A DNA stretch of 64,000 nt from a bacterium. Its GTDB lineage: Bacteria > Zhuqueibacterota > Zhuqueibacteria > Residuimicrobiales > Oceaniaggregativiventaceae. The notes under the pieces are model-generated. The model worked only from the letters and a program-made list of their open reading frames with translations, searched no databases and was not told where the DNA came from. Positions 18,737 to 27,085 of the stretch are shown piece after piece. Numbering within the stretch: the first letter of the stretch is position 1; each line of letters begins with the position of its first letter. The position numbers and the translations under genes are program-made. The stretch covers positions 248,001 to 312,000 of the forward strand of contig JAKQNP010000008.1 in NCBI GenBank assembly GCA_029565675.1. The letters are read 5' to 3'.

Positions 18737-20269
18737 ATGTCTGCAAATCGACCACAAGTTCGAATCGGCATGATTCAATCGACCGATTCTGTGCGATTCA
18801 GCTGCTCACACGCATTTGCTGTCACCGATTTGAGCGGGAAAATGCTTTTCGTCGGTGAAGCTGATCAAACCTACAACTGCGATATCATCGAAGCGATTCC
18901 GGCCAGAATCGATTTCGCCGTTCGTTTGGCGATTCGTGAAGACCATGCCGAGGCTGTGCGCGTGCAACAGGAAATGCATAAAAAGTCACTGCAATGCGAG
19001 CTATGGCATCCGGGGGTGGTGTTTCTGGCGGGCGAAAAAAAATTTGACAACCGGGAGTATTGGGTTGTAACCGAGACTTTTGCCTCGTTGGCCGTTGCCG
19101 AAGCTTTTGCTCGTGATTATGAAGCAGTCGGCGAAGCCACAGTGGTAAAGAAAGTGATCGAACCGGCGAACGGCACGGTAAAGATCGGTGATTACCGAGT
19201 CAACAGCGGAATCCGGATCGAACCTCAAAATGGGGGTACCATTCGTCTTGCGGACGTGCCGGTCGGCATCGAATTTCATTGGCAGCACACACGCACGCAA
19301 CAGCTCCCCGGTGTCCTGGAAGTGGGGGTCAACAACAACGGCAAGTTGTTCGCGATCAACGAGTTGGATATCGAAACTTATTTGGTTTGCGTCAATTCCT
19401 CCGAAATGACCGCTGAAAATCCCATCGAACTGCTCAAAGCGCAAACCGTTGCAGCCCGCAGCACCATTCTGGCAACCATGGGCAAGCACCACTATGATTC
19501 GGCTTTTCATCTTTGTTCAGACGATCATTGCCAATGCTATCATGGCTTGGCCAACGTTTCGTCCGTTTCACAGAAAGCTGCTGACGACACTTGTGGCGAG
19601 ACACTTTTTTATCAAAATCGCGTATGCGATGCGCGCTATTCAAAAATCTGTGGCGGGGTGATTGAAAACTATGAGTCGGTCTGGGATCATCGCCGGATTC
19701 CTTACCTTGTTGAAGGAATTGATGGCAAAGCACAAATCGATTATCCGGCAAACAGCGAAGAAAAGGCGCGCATTCTGATCGACTCTTCCCCGGATGTTTT
19801 TTGCAATACGCAAAAATATCGGATTGAATCGAGTTTGCCCTATAACTCCACCGAGCTGTTCCGCTGGGTGGTCAGTTACGAACGCGAAGAACTGCAAGTT
19901 TTGTTGCGGCAAAAGATTGGTCCCGATTTCGGTGAGCTGATCGACCTTTTGCCAGGAGAGCGCGGAGCAAGCGGCCGGCTGATCTATCTGGATATCATTG
20001 GCAGCAAACAGAAGATTCGTATCGGAAAAGAGCTGGCCATCCGCCGGGCGCTATCCACCAGCCATCTCTACAGTTCCTGCTTTTATATCGAACGCGATTT
20101 TTTGGCTAATGGCATGGTCAAGGCTTTTCATTTGCACGGCGCGGGTTGGGGCCACGGAGTCGGTCTTTGTCAGGTCGGCGCAACGGTGATGGCACAGCTG
20201 GGCTATTCATATCGGCAAATCTTGGCTCATTATTATAAAGAAAGCGAACTGGTCAAAGCTTATCGCTAA
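18737..20269 (+). CDS. SpoIID/LytB domain protein
   Basis: SpoIID is a lytic transglycosylase acting on peptidoglycan glycan strands. The conserved core is YLVCVNSSEMTAENPIELLKA followed by QTVAARS (about 215-242), where the Glu in SSEM is the catalytic acid, and HGAGWGHGVGLCQVGA near the C-terminus. The protein is 510 residues with long extra N-terminal regions. Unlike typical members, I see no signal peptide or membrane helix at the start (MSANRPQVRIGMIQST), and several Cys residues occur, so the cell location is unclear. It starts 3 bases after the CPBP gene (AGGAGG upstream) and is likely in the same operon. Confidence 0.88.
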   Translation: MSANRPQVRIGMIQSTDSVRFSCSHAFAVTDLSGKMLFVGEADQTYNCDIIEAIPARIDFAVRLAIREDHAEAVRVQQEMHKKSLQCELWHPGVVFLAGEKKFDNREYWVVTETFASLAVAEAFARDYEAVGEATVVKKVIEPANGTVKIGDYRVNSGIRIEPQNGGTIRLADVPVGIEFHWQHTRTQQLPGVLEVGVNNNGKLFAINELDIETYLVCVNSSEMTAENPIELLKAQTVAARSTILATMGKHHYDSAFHLCSDDHCQCYHGLANVSSVSQKAADDTCGETLFYQNRVCDARYSKICGGVIENYESVWDHRRIPYLVEGIDGKAQIDYPANSEEKARILIDSSPDVFCNTQKYRIESSLPYNSTELFRWVVSYEREELQVLLRQKIGPDFGELIDLLPGERGASGRLIYLDIIGSKQKIRIGKELAIRRALSTSHLYSSCFYIERDFLANGMVKAFHLHGAGWGHGVGLCQVGATVMAQLGYSYRQILAHYYKESELVKAYR

Positions 20270-20489
20270 TCCTTTCTCTTGTTCGGGATCCCGGGGCAGC
20301 GGTTTTACGTCTTGTCTGCAAATACGCGTACGCAAAAGCAGGCGAGTGCGACTATATTGATTACGATCAAAGGCGGCGGGCATGGTGCATTTGAACGGAC
20401 TGTTGCCGCATGGGACAAAGCCTGTTGCAGTCTGATCAAAACGGTTGCGGCAATAAGACAGGCTGAACACGAGCAAGAGCTGCCGGTTT

Positions 20490-20846
20490 ATGAAGATCGT
20501 TATCCTCAACGAAGAATTGCGTTCTGAAATGCAGATCTATCTGGCTCTGGCGAATCATCACGAGGTTGAGATCGCTGCAGATGTCAATGATCTCTATCGT
20601 TTGATGGACGAAGAGCCAGCTGACTTGGTATTTCTAGATCTCGACTCCCTGATTGAAGACAAGACAAAGCAAGAAAAGGCGTGGCAGACTTTTCGCCAGA
20701 TTGAGAACAAATATCCCAAAGCAAAAGTCGTGGCCATCTGCGATCGATCAGATTTTAAGCTCTGTGGTGGTGCCGCAAAACAGAAACTCGAACACCTGTT
20801 GACGCGGCCGATTCGACAGCGCGAGTTGTTGGCGGTAGTTGAATAG
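20490..20846 (+). CDS. Stand-alone receiver domain, partly degenerate
   Basis: A 118-residue CheY-like fold. The start MKIVILNEELR corresponds to the usual acidic DD/DE pair but has Asn-Glu-Glu; LVFLDLDSL holds the putative phospho-acceptor (Asp50); the usual T/S segment reads VVAICDRSDF; and the conserved Lys-Pro before the last helix is LTRPIRQ, i.e. Arg-Pro. This mix of kept and changed residues leaves phosphorylation uncertain. No kinase or output domain is adjacent. The gene follows the SpoIID gene by 220 bases and ends in a terminator. Confidence 0.75.
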   Translation: MKIVILNEELRSEMQIYLALANHHEVEIAADVNDLYRLMDEEPADLVFLDLDSLIEDKTKQEKAWQTFRQIENKYPKAKVVAICDRSDFKLCGGAAKQKLEHLLTRPIRQRELLAVVE

Positions 20847-20866
20847 AAATAGCAACTTAATTATTA

Positions 20867-20905
20867 AAGGCTGCAGCAGGTATTTTTTGCTGCAGCCTTT
20901 TTTTT
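20867..20905 (+). terminator. Rho-independent terminator after the receiver gene
   Basis: A 12-bp stem AAGGCTGCAGCA / TGCTGCAGCCTT with a 9-base loop is followed by TTTTTT. It lies 20 bases after the stop at 20846 and separates this gene from nadB. Confidence 0.93.
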
Positions 20906-21000
20906 AGAAAGATATTGCTTTTATGCCCATTTTCTGTTAAGTTGAAAAAGCTTGGCGGTACCACGCGGTCATTGACCTGCACTTGCACAGAGGCATAAGG

Positions 21001-22608
21001 ATGGTGGTTGAGACAGACTTTTTGGTGATCGGCAGCGGGATGGCCGGTTTGAGCTGTGCTCTAAAGCTGGCGCGTCAGGGAACTGTTGGGGTTGTAACCA
21101 AAAAGGAAAAAGCTGAATCCAACACCAACTATGCACAAGGTGGGATTGCCGCGGTTATCGATCCTGCCGATTCTTTTACCAAGCATGTCCAGGACACCCT
21201 TGATGCCGGCGACGGCTTGTGCCATCGCGAAGCTGTTGAACTGATTGTGCGCGAGGGGCCAGGGCGGGTCAAGGAGCTGGCAGAAATCGGTGTGGATTTT
21301 ACCCGCAAAGAAAATGGGCACCTGGATTTGGGCAGAGAAGGCGGGCACCACATCAACCGTATTGTCCATGTCAAAGATCACACCGGCCGCGATGTCGAAA
21401 ACGCTCTTTTAGAGGCGGTAAAAAATGAGCCCCGAATCACGATTTATGAGAACCACTCGGCTATCGATTTGATCACTGAGCACCATCTTTTTACTTCCCT
21501 CGAAGCAACCGATCAGCTCCATTGCTGGGGCGCCTATGTTTTGGATGATCAAACCGCAAGGGTAAAGCGTTTTATCGCGCGAGCAACGATCCTGGCGAGT
21601 GGCGGCTGTGGCCAGGTCTATCTCCACTCGACGAATCCGTCCATCGCCACCGGCGATGGAATTGCCATGGCTTATCGCGCGGGCGGCCGCATCGCGAATA
21701 TGGAGTTTATGCAGTTCCATCCCACCTCCCTTTATCACAGTGAGGCCAATTCTTTTTTAATCTCTGAAGCTGTGCGTGGATTCGGCGGCCGACTGGTGAC
21801 GCAAGACGGGCAGAGTTTTATGGAAAAATACCATCCGATGGCCAGCCTGGCGCCACGCGATATTGTCGCTCGTGCGATTGACACAGAATTGAAAAAAAGC
21901 GGTGCGCCGTGTGTCTTTCTCGATATTACGCACAAGAATGCCGAGGAAATCAAAAATAGATTTCCGCACATTTATCAAAACTGTCTGAACTACAAGATCG
22001 ACATTACCCAGGAGCCGATACCAGTGGTGCCGGCGGCGCATTATATTTGCGGTGGTGTTCAAACCGACCTCGATGCAGCTACGAGCCTGTCCGGTCTTTT
22101 CGCCTGCGGCGAGGTCACCTGTACTGGCGTACACGGCGCCAACCGCCTGGCTTCCAATTCCTTGCTCGAAGCCGTGGTTTTTGGCCATTTGGCAGCCGAG
22201 TCGGCCATGCGCTTTGTGGCAAATCAGGGCCGAAAGTCCCCGGCCATTCCGCCTTGGGACGACAGTGGCACGTTTAACAGCGAAGAATGGGTTCTGCTTT
22301 CACACGATCGCATGGAAATCAAAAATATTATGTGGGATTATGTCGGTATCGTGCGATCGAACTTGCGTTTGGAGAGGGCTTTAAACCGCTTGCGTTTGAT
22401 TGGCCAGGAAGTGGAGAATTTTTATCGGCGCACACGGGTCACGACCGAGCTGATCGAATTGCGCAATCTGGCGACTGTGGCGATGTTGATCGTTCGTTCA
22501 GCGCTGTTGCGCAAAGAAAGTCGCGGTTTGCATTACACAACCGATTATCCGAGGCGTGACGATGAACATTTTCAAAGCGATACCGTCCTCGAAAAGCAGG
22601 TTATCTGA
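21001..22608 (+). CDS. nadB: L-aspartate oxidase
   Basis: FAD enzyme oxidising L-aspartate to iminoaspartate, first step of NAD synthesis. FAD-binding VIGSGMAGLSCALKLA is at the N-terminus; NTNYAQGGIAAVI, EGGHHINRIVHVKDHTGRD and MEFMQFHPTSLY are substrate-site segments shared with succinate dehydrogenase flavoproteins; GLFACGEVTCTGVHGANRLA closes the FAD site. Length 535 is normal. ATG at 21001 is chosen over TTG 20983 since AGAGG lies just before it. nadA and nadC are not in the window. Confidence 0.95.
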   Translation: MVVETDFLVIGSGMAGLSCALKLARQGTVGVVTKKEKAESNTNYAQGGIAAVIDPADSFTKHVQDTLDAGDGLCHREAVELIVREGPGRVKELAEIGVDFTRKENGHLDLGREGGHHINRIVHVKDHTGRDVENALLEAVKNEPRITIYENHSAIDLITEHHLFTSLEATDQLHCWGAYVLDDQTARVKRFIARATILASGGCGQVYLHSTNPSIATGDGIAMAYRAGGRIANMEFMQFHPTSLYHSEANSFLISEAVRGFGGRLVTQDGQSFMEKYHPMASLAPRDIVARAIDTELKKSGAPCVFLDITHKNAEEIKNRFPHIYQNCLNYKIDITQEPIPVVPAAHYICGGVQTDLDAATSLSGLFACGEVTCTGVHGANRLASNSLLEAVVFGHLAAESAMRFVANQGRKSPAIPPWDDSGTFNSEEWVLLSHDRMEIKNIMWDYVGIVRSNLRLERALNRLRLIGQEVENFYRRTRVTTELIELRNLATVAMLIVRSALLRKESRGLHYTTDYPRRDDEHFQSDTVLEKQVI

Positions 22609-22690
22609 TCGTTCGGCGGGAGTTCGTTCGCGCTGATGCCGAACATAGCTTGTTGCGCAAGCCGAAAAGTTAACGTGTTGAGGGTAAAGG

Positions 22691-23827
22691 ATGATAGCGA
22701 CCAAAGTAAGTGTGCGGGCATTCAAGTCGATCTATGAACTTGAAATGCCTCTTGATGGGCGCATGAACGTCATCATCGGCGCCAATGAGAGCGGCAAGAC
22801 CAATATCCTGCGCTCGCTTTATTCGTTTTTACCTGAAGTGCCGTTCGATGTCAGTCTGACCTGCCAGTATAGCAATCACTATTACATGGGCAAAAGCCCG
22901 GAAGTGACGATCGAATTCGGCGGGTTGACCAAAGAAAACCGCACTCAACTGATGCAGATATCAGAAATTTTTAAAGATATCGAGTCGTTCCACGTGCGGC
23001 GCGACGGCCCCTCGCATAAAGACTACCATCTGTTGATCGGCGACTCGGAAGTCGACAATATCGATATCCGCCATTTCCTCAAACTGCTGCCCAAGGTCCT
23101 CTATTTCAGCGATATTTCTTTGCTTAAAAATCGCGTCGATCTTGACAGCCTTCTTTCCAACAACGTCGAATACAACACCGAGCGCAATCTGTTGAAAATC
23201 GGTGCTATTGAAGACTATGGAATCATTTTCGAGGACAGCACTCGCGGTCGCCGGGCGATGGACGAGGCCAGCCGAATTATCACTGAACAGATACGCCGCG
23301 CCTGGTCCCAGGAACCCAGCATTGAAATTAAACTGAACGTCAACGGCTCGACGCTTTATATCGACTTTTCTGATGATACCACTGTTTTCGATACCCCCGA
23401 GTCGCGCAGCCTGGGCTTTCGCTGGTATCTCTCTTTCTATGTCAATTTTGTTGCCCAAACTTTCGAAGCTCGTGCGAATGAATACATCTTTTTAATCGAT
23501 GAGCCGGGTATTCATCTCCATCCCGGCGGTCAAAAGGATCTGGTCAACGTTCTCGAAGATCTGTCGTTGAAAAATCAGCTGATCTACACCACTCATTCGC
23601 CTTTTATGATCAACCGGAAATATCCTGAACGCGTCTATCTCACCATCAAAGACAAAAACGGCACCCATATCGATCTTAAGGCCTATCGCGACAACTGGAA
23701 AGCTTTGCGCAAAGAGATCGATATCATTCCAGGCGATCTCTTTTTCTTCACCACTCCTGTGGTTGCCAGCGACAGTCAGGAGAAAAAACGCGCTGGATTG
23801 CTGCACAAGCTCAAAACCAATCCCTGA
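22691..23827 (+). CDS. OLD/RecF-like AAA ATPase without a Toprim domain
   Basis: An ABC-type ATPase of the SMC/RecF/OLD group, 378 residues. Walker A is IIGANESGKTN (about 28-38); the signature-like region and Walker B are near the C-terminus, YIFLIDEPGIHLHPGGQ (about 263-279), followed by the H-loop segment IYTTHSPFMINR. The long coiled-coil or insert between them is short. OLD-family nucleases carry a C-terminal Toprim domain after this; here only about 65 residues follow and none has the Toprim acidic pattern, so nuclease activity is not expected from this chain alone. No partner gene is adjacent on the same strand. Function unknown. Confidence 0.8.
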   Translation: MIATKVSVRAFKSIYELEMPLDGRMNVIIGANESGKTNILRSLYSFLPEVPFDVSLTCQYSNHYYMGKSPEVTIEFGGLTKENRTQLMQISEIFKDIESFHVRRDGPSHKDYHLLIGDSEVDNIDIRHFLKLLPKVLYFSDISLLKNRVDLDSLLSNNVEYNTERNLLKIGAIEDYGIIFEDSTRGRRAMDEASRIITEQIRRAWSQEPSIEIKLNVNGSTLYIDFSDDTTVFDTPESRSLGFRWYLSFYVNFVAQTFEARANEYIFLIDEPGIHLHPGGQKDLVNVLEDLSLKNQLIYTTHSPFMINRKYPERVYLTIKDKNGTHIDLKAYRDNWKALRKEIDIIPGDLFFFTTPVVASDSQEKKRAGLLHKLKTNP

Positions 23828-23875
23828 TCAGCAGATTCGCGCATCCGCTTTGGATGATCGCGCTTCGTTTCTGCT

Positions 23876-25138
23876 TCACGCCGGATGATGCCCGTCCGGA
23901 TTTTGCATCAATAAATGGATCAACACCTTGGCATCGGCAAGTGTCGATGAGATCAATGCCCATTCATTCGGCTGATGCGCGGTGTCTTCAACAGTCGACC
24001 AAACTGCAGTGGGAAAGCCTTTTTCGCGAAAATGGGCGGCCACTGTTCCACCGCCGATGCCGATTGTTTCGGCTTTTCTTCCTTTGACCGCATCGATGGC
24101 CTGGCTAAGCGCTTTAATCACTGGCGCATCAGCCGCTGTCGGCGGTGCCGCGGTTACTTCCTGCATATATGAAATTTCAACTTGCACGCCGAACCTTTTG
24201 CCAATGCTCGCTGCGATATTGTTAACCTCGTTTTTAACCTCCGCCAAATCATAGCCGGGCAATATCCGACAATCGAGATAAAAAACATCGTCCGCTGGAA
24301 TGGTGTTGATGTTGGGCACATTGTTCTCTTTTTTGGTTGGTTCAAAGGTGCAGGTCGGTGGATCGAAAACCGGATCGAGGCGGTCAAAGCGCTCATGCAA
24401 AGATTCCAATTGCACGATCAAGTGGGCAGCAGCTCGATGCGGATTGCGGCCAAGATCTGGCGTCGACGCATGGCATTGTTTGCCAATCAGGTGAAACCGA
24501 ATCCACAAGATGCTTTTCTCCGCCACCTCGATCAAGCGGCCTTGTGGATCACCTGCATCAGGCACAACAATCCAATCATGGGGGTGAAAGAGGTCTGGCC
24601 GTTTGTGCAAAAGGAACTGCAAGCCATAGTTGCTGCCGGTTTCTTCATCGGCTACGATCGCCAATCCCAGATTTTGCTCGGGTACAATTAAGAGTTCCTG
24701 CAGCGCTTTTGCGGCCATCATCGCCGAGACCAGACCCTGATGGTTGTCCTCGACTCCCCGACCGATCAGCCGATCGCCATCGACGGTCAATTTGAACGGA
24801 TCGCTTTTCCATTGCGACAATTCTCCTGCCGGCACCACATCCAGGTGAGCCATGATCCACAAAGTCCGATCCTTTCGCTTGCCGGGGATGCGTGCAATCA
24901 GATTCGGCCGAAAACCACACTCCACGCGTTTGTCAGGCGCCTGAAGGGTTTCGATATCGCTTATTCCCAGACGCCGCAATTCGCTTTCGACTGCCTCGGC
25001 TTTTTCTTTCTCTCCTTGTCCACCGTTTTCAGGTCCCAAGGCTGGAATGGCGACCAACTTGGCCTGCAGATCGATGACCGCCTGGCGATAGCTGTCGACT
25101 TTGTCAAGCAGCGATTGTAAATCAGAAAGAGCAGACAT
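23876..25138 (-). CDS. M20-family metallopeptidase / aminoacylase-like hydrolase
   Basis: A dizinc amidohydrolase of the ArgE/DapE/CPG2 group, 420 residues. Zinc and catalytic motifs are MAHLDVVPAG (His98, Asp100), GRGVEDNHQG (bridging Asp), VADEETGSNYGL (catalytic Glu and ligand), a dimerisation lid (about 210-330), and VEDTAHQPNEW near the C-terminus with the last His ligand. The substrate, a peptide or acyl-amino acid, cannot be told. It is the last gene of a minus-strand trio: it starts 3 bases after the WbqC gene ends, with AAAGGAAT upstream. Confidence 0.92.
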   Translation of the reverse strand: MSALSDLQSLLDKVDSYRQAVIDLQAKLVAIPALGPENGGQGEKEKAEAVESELRRLGISDIETLQAPDKRVECGFRPNLIARIPGKRKDRTLWIMAHLDVVPAGELSQWKSDPFKLTVDGDRLIGRGVEDNHQGLVSAMMAAKALQELLIVPEQNLGLAIVADEETGSNYGLQFLLHKRPDLFHPHDWIVVPDAGDPQGRLIEVAEKSILWIRFHLIGKQCHASTPDLGRNPHRAAAHLIVQLESLHERFDRLDPVFDPPTCTFEPTKKENNVPNINTIPADDVFYLDCRILPGYDLAEVKNEVNNIAASIGKRFGVQVEISYMQEVTAAPPTAADAPVIKALSQAIDAVKGRKAETIGIGGGTVAAHFREKGFPTAVWSTVEDTAHQPNEWALISSTLADAKVLIHLLMQNPDGHHPA

Positions 25139-25141
25139 GGG

Positions 25142-25864
25142 TTATTCCTTTCGATTGGTTTGCCCATCGATCAGGGGGGCGACCGCCTCGGCGATCATTA
25201 ACCGCCGGCTTTCGGGACCCAAGTTAAAGAGTGCATCCAGGACCGTGCATTCAATAAAGGGTCCGAAAAGCTGCGGATAGGTTTCGGGCGTGGTTTTGAT
25301 TTCGCGAGGCTCGATGCCCAAGTTGGCCAAACGGTGCAAATCGAAAAGGCCGGCTTCTTCAGGCCGATAAAGATAGCGGTCGGCTTGCAAAGCGCGACTC
25401 CAGGCGACGATTCGTTCGGTTCGATTGTCGACCCGCTGTAAGTCGGCTGCCGAATGGGTTGGTTTGTTTATCCCCAGGTGGCTTTGGCAAAACTGCCAGC
25501 CGGCCAACAGCAAATCGCCCAGTCGCAGCCACTCCCGGTTGAGCAGCTCTTCGAGCTCGTCCCAATAAGCATAAAAATATGGCGCGTTGTGATAATTGAG
25601 GTGGAGCGCCCGCAGATGGCTCTTTTGCCACGGCTGATGACCATCGATTAAAGTTTCTGCAACGTTTTGCGGCGGATTTGTTCTTTGCAAAACCGGTACC
25701 GTAAGCCATTGCCGCCCGGCGCGGGTTTTTATCGCCATCCGATGCATGCAGGTCTGTTTGGTGAAGCGAAAGCTTTCCGCCCAGATCAATTGATCAGCAC
25801 AGGCAGCCTGGGCAAAAGCCGCCAGGGGCGGGAAATAGGCCGGAGTCAGGACCGTGACAACCAT
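25142..25864 (-). CDS. WbqC-like family protein
   Basis: WbqC proteins occur in surface polysaccharide and natural-product clusters and are thought to act on amino-sugar modification; the reaction is unproven. Seen here: the opening VLTPAYFPPLAAFAQAACADQLIW, RFTKQTCMHRMAIKTRAGRQWL with the common basic KxxxxxR pattern, and the His-rich KSHLRALHLNYHNAPYF. Length 240 is typical. It sits between a glycosyltransferase (3 bases upstream) and an M20 hydrolase (3 bases downstream), so all three are probably made together, supporting a role in glycan or glycopeptide chemistry. Confidence 0.85.
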   Translation of the reverse strand: MVVTVLTPAYFPPLAAFAQAACADQLIWAESFRFTKQTCMHRMAIKTRAGRQWLTVPVLQRTNPPQNVAETLIDGHQPWQKSHLRALHLNYHNAPYFYAYWDELEELLNREWLRLGDLLLAGWQFCQSHLGINKPTHSAADLQRVDNRTERIVAWSRALQADRYLYRPEEAGLFDLHRLANLGIEPREIKTTPETYPQLFGPFIECTVLDALFNLGPESRRLMIAEAVAPLIDGQTNRKE

Positions 25865-25867
25865 CAG

Positions 25868-27016
25868 CTAGACCTCGGAATCGGCGCGCGTCAGTTCTTC
25901 ATAGAGCCCATAGAGCTTGCTGACTTCGTTTTGCCAATTGTAGTTGTTTTGCACAAATAAACGGCCTCGTTTTCCCATCTCTTGGCGCAGCTTTTCATCG
26001 TCCAGCAACCGTCCGATAGCCGCGGCATGGGCTTTGGCGTCGTCAGGGGGGACCACAAAACCGCACTCTGCCTGGTTGATCAGCATCCGCAAACTCGGCA
26101 AATCGCTGCCGACAACGGGCAGTCCACAGGCCATGTATTCAAACAACTTGTTGGGGAAAACCATTTTGAGCATTTGCTGGTTGGCTTGCCAGGGAATCAA
26201 ACCGATAAGCGAATGCACGAGATAGTCGGCAACTCTTTCATGCGGTATGAACCTCTCATAGATGAGCTGATCCTGCAGTCCGCGCTCCTTGACCTGAACT
26301 TTGATCTCTTTTTCAACGTGCGGTTCATTGAAAGGGCCGAGACAGAGCAGAGAGATATTTGGATGACTGTTTCTGAGCTGCGCCATGATTTCGATCATCA
26401 CAGCCGCGCCGCGAGCGCGTGAAAGACCACCGAGGTAGATGAGCCGCGGTTCAGGCGTTTTGCGATTGGCATAGGCATGGTCGAAATTTTCCAGCTCAGG
26501 CAGGTTGCGCAACAGAATGGTTCGGCAGCCGTGCGAATCGAATCTTTCCTGTTGATCAGCGACGACACAGATGACGGCGTCCAACCGCCGGGCCAGCGCC
26601 GGCTCAAGCCGTGAAATCAGGCGGAAAAGGAGAGGTTTCAGCCACTCGGGGTACCAGACTCGTTCATAGGCAGTTTGCGGATAATTTTCATGGCAGTCAT
26701 ACAAGACGATTTTTTTGGTGACCCATTTGAGCAGCACCGAGACCGGCAACAGTTCGATATCGTGAAAATGATAGACTTCAGCATTTTCCCGCCAGGCGCG
26801 CCAGGCAAACCGGAAGACACTGAGCAAGCGAAAGAAGCGATTTTTTGGGCGCGGAATAGCCTTCAGCAAAACGCCATCCCGCATTTCTTCTGTAACATCG
26901 GCGTGGGCGAGCAAGACGACCTCATACCCATGCATCGCCAGACTCTTGGCTTCGCGATGAAAGACTCTCACATCATCCGGGCGATGGACCGTTGTATAGA
27001 TGCAGACCTTGATCAT
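25868..27016 (-). CDS. GT4-like glycosyltransferase
   Basis: A 382-residue GT-B fold glycosyltransferase. N-terminal domain: KVCIYTTVHRPDDVRVFHREA with HDIELLPVSVLLK; C-terminal domain: RLIYLGGLSRARGAAVMIE, and the nucleotide-sugar binding VFPNKLFEYMACGLPVVGSD with the conserved Glu-x7-Glu-type arrangement (EYMACG, ...EQAECG-like region NQAECGFVV). Acceptor and sugar unknown. It heads the operon with the WbqC-like and M20 genes. No signal peptide, as expected for a cytoplasmic or membrane-associated enzyme. Confidence 0.9.
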   Translation of the reverse strand: MIKVCIYTTVHRPDDVRVFHREAKSLAMHGYEVVLLAHADVTEEMRDGVLLKAIPRPKNRFFRLLSVFRFAWRAWRENAEVYHFHDIELLPVSVLLKWVTKKIVLYDCHENYPQTAYERVWYPEWLKPLLFRLISRLEPALARRLDAVICVVADQQERFDSHGCRTILLRNLPELENFDHAYANRKTPEPRLIYLGGLSRARGAAVMIEIMAQLRNSHPNISLLCLGPFNEPHVEKEIKVQVKERGLQDQLIYERFIPHERVADYLVHSLIGLIPWQANQQMLKMVFPNKLFEYMACGLPVVGSDLPSLRMLINQAECGFVVPPDDAKAHAAAIGRLLDDEKLRQEMGKRGRLFVQNNYNWQNEVSKLYGLYEELTRADSEV

Positions 27017-27085
27017 GTTGCATTCCTGTTCTCGTCTGGCTGCTGCTGACAGAAAAGCCCATGTGCTTTGCGGGCCGCAAGCCGA

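Noticed and set aside
20279-20527. Small frame between the SpoIID and receiver genes
   Set aside because: No ribosome site, no motif, overlaps the receiver start.
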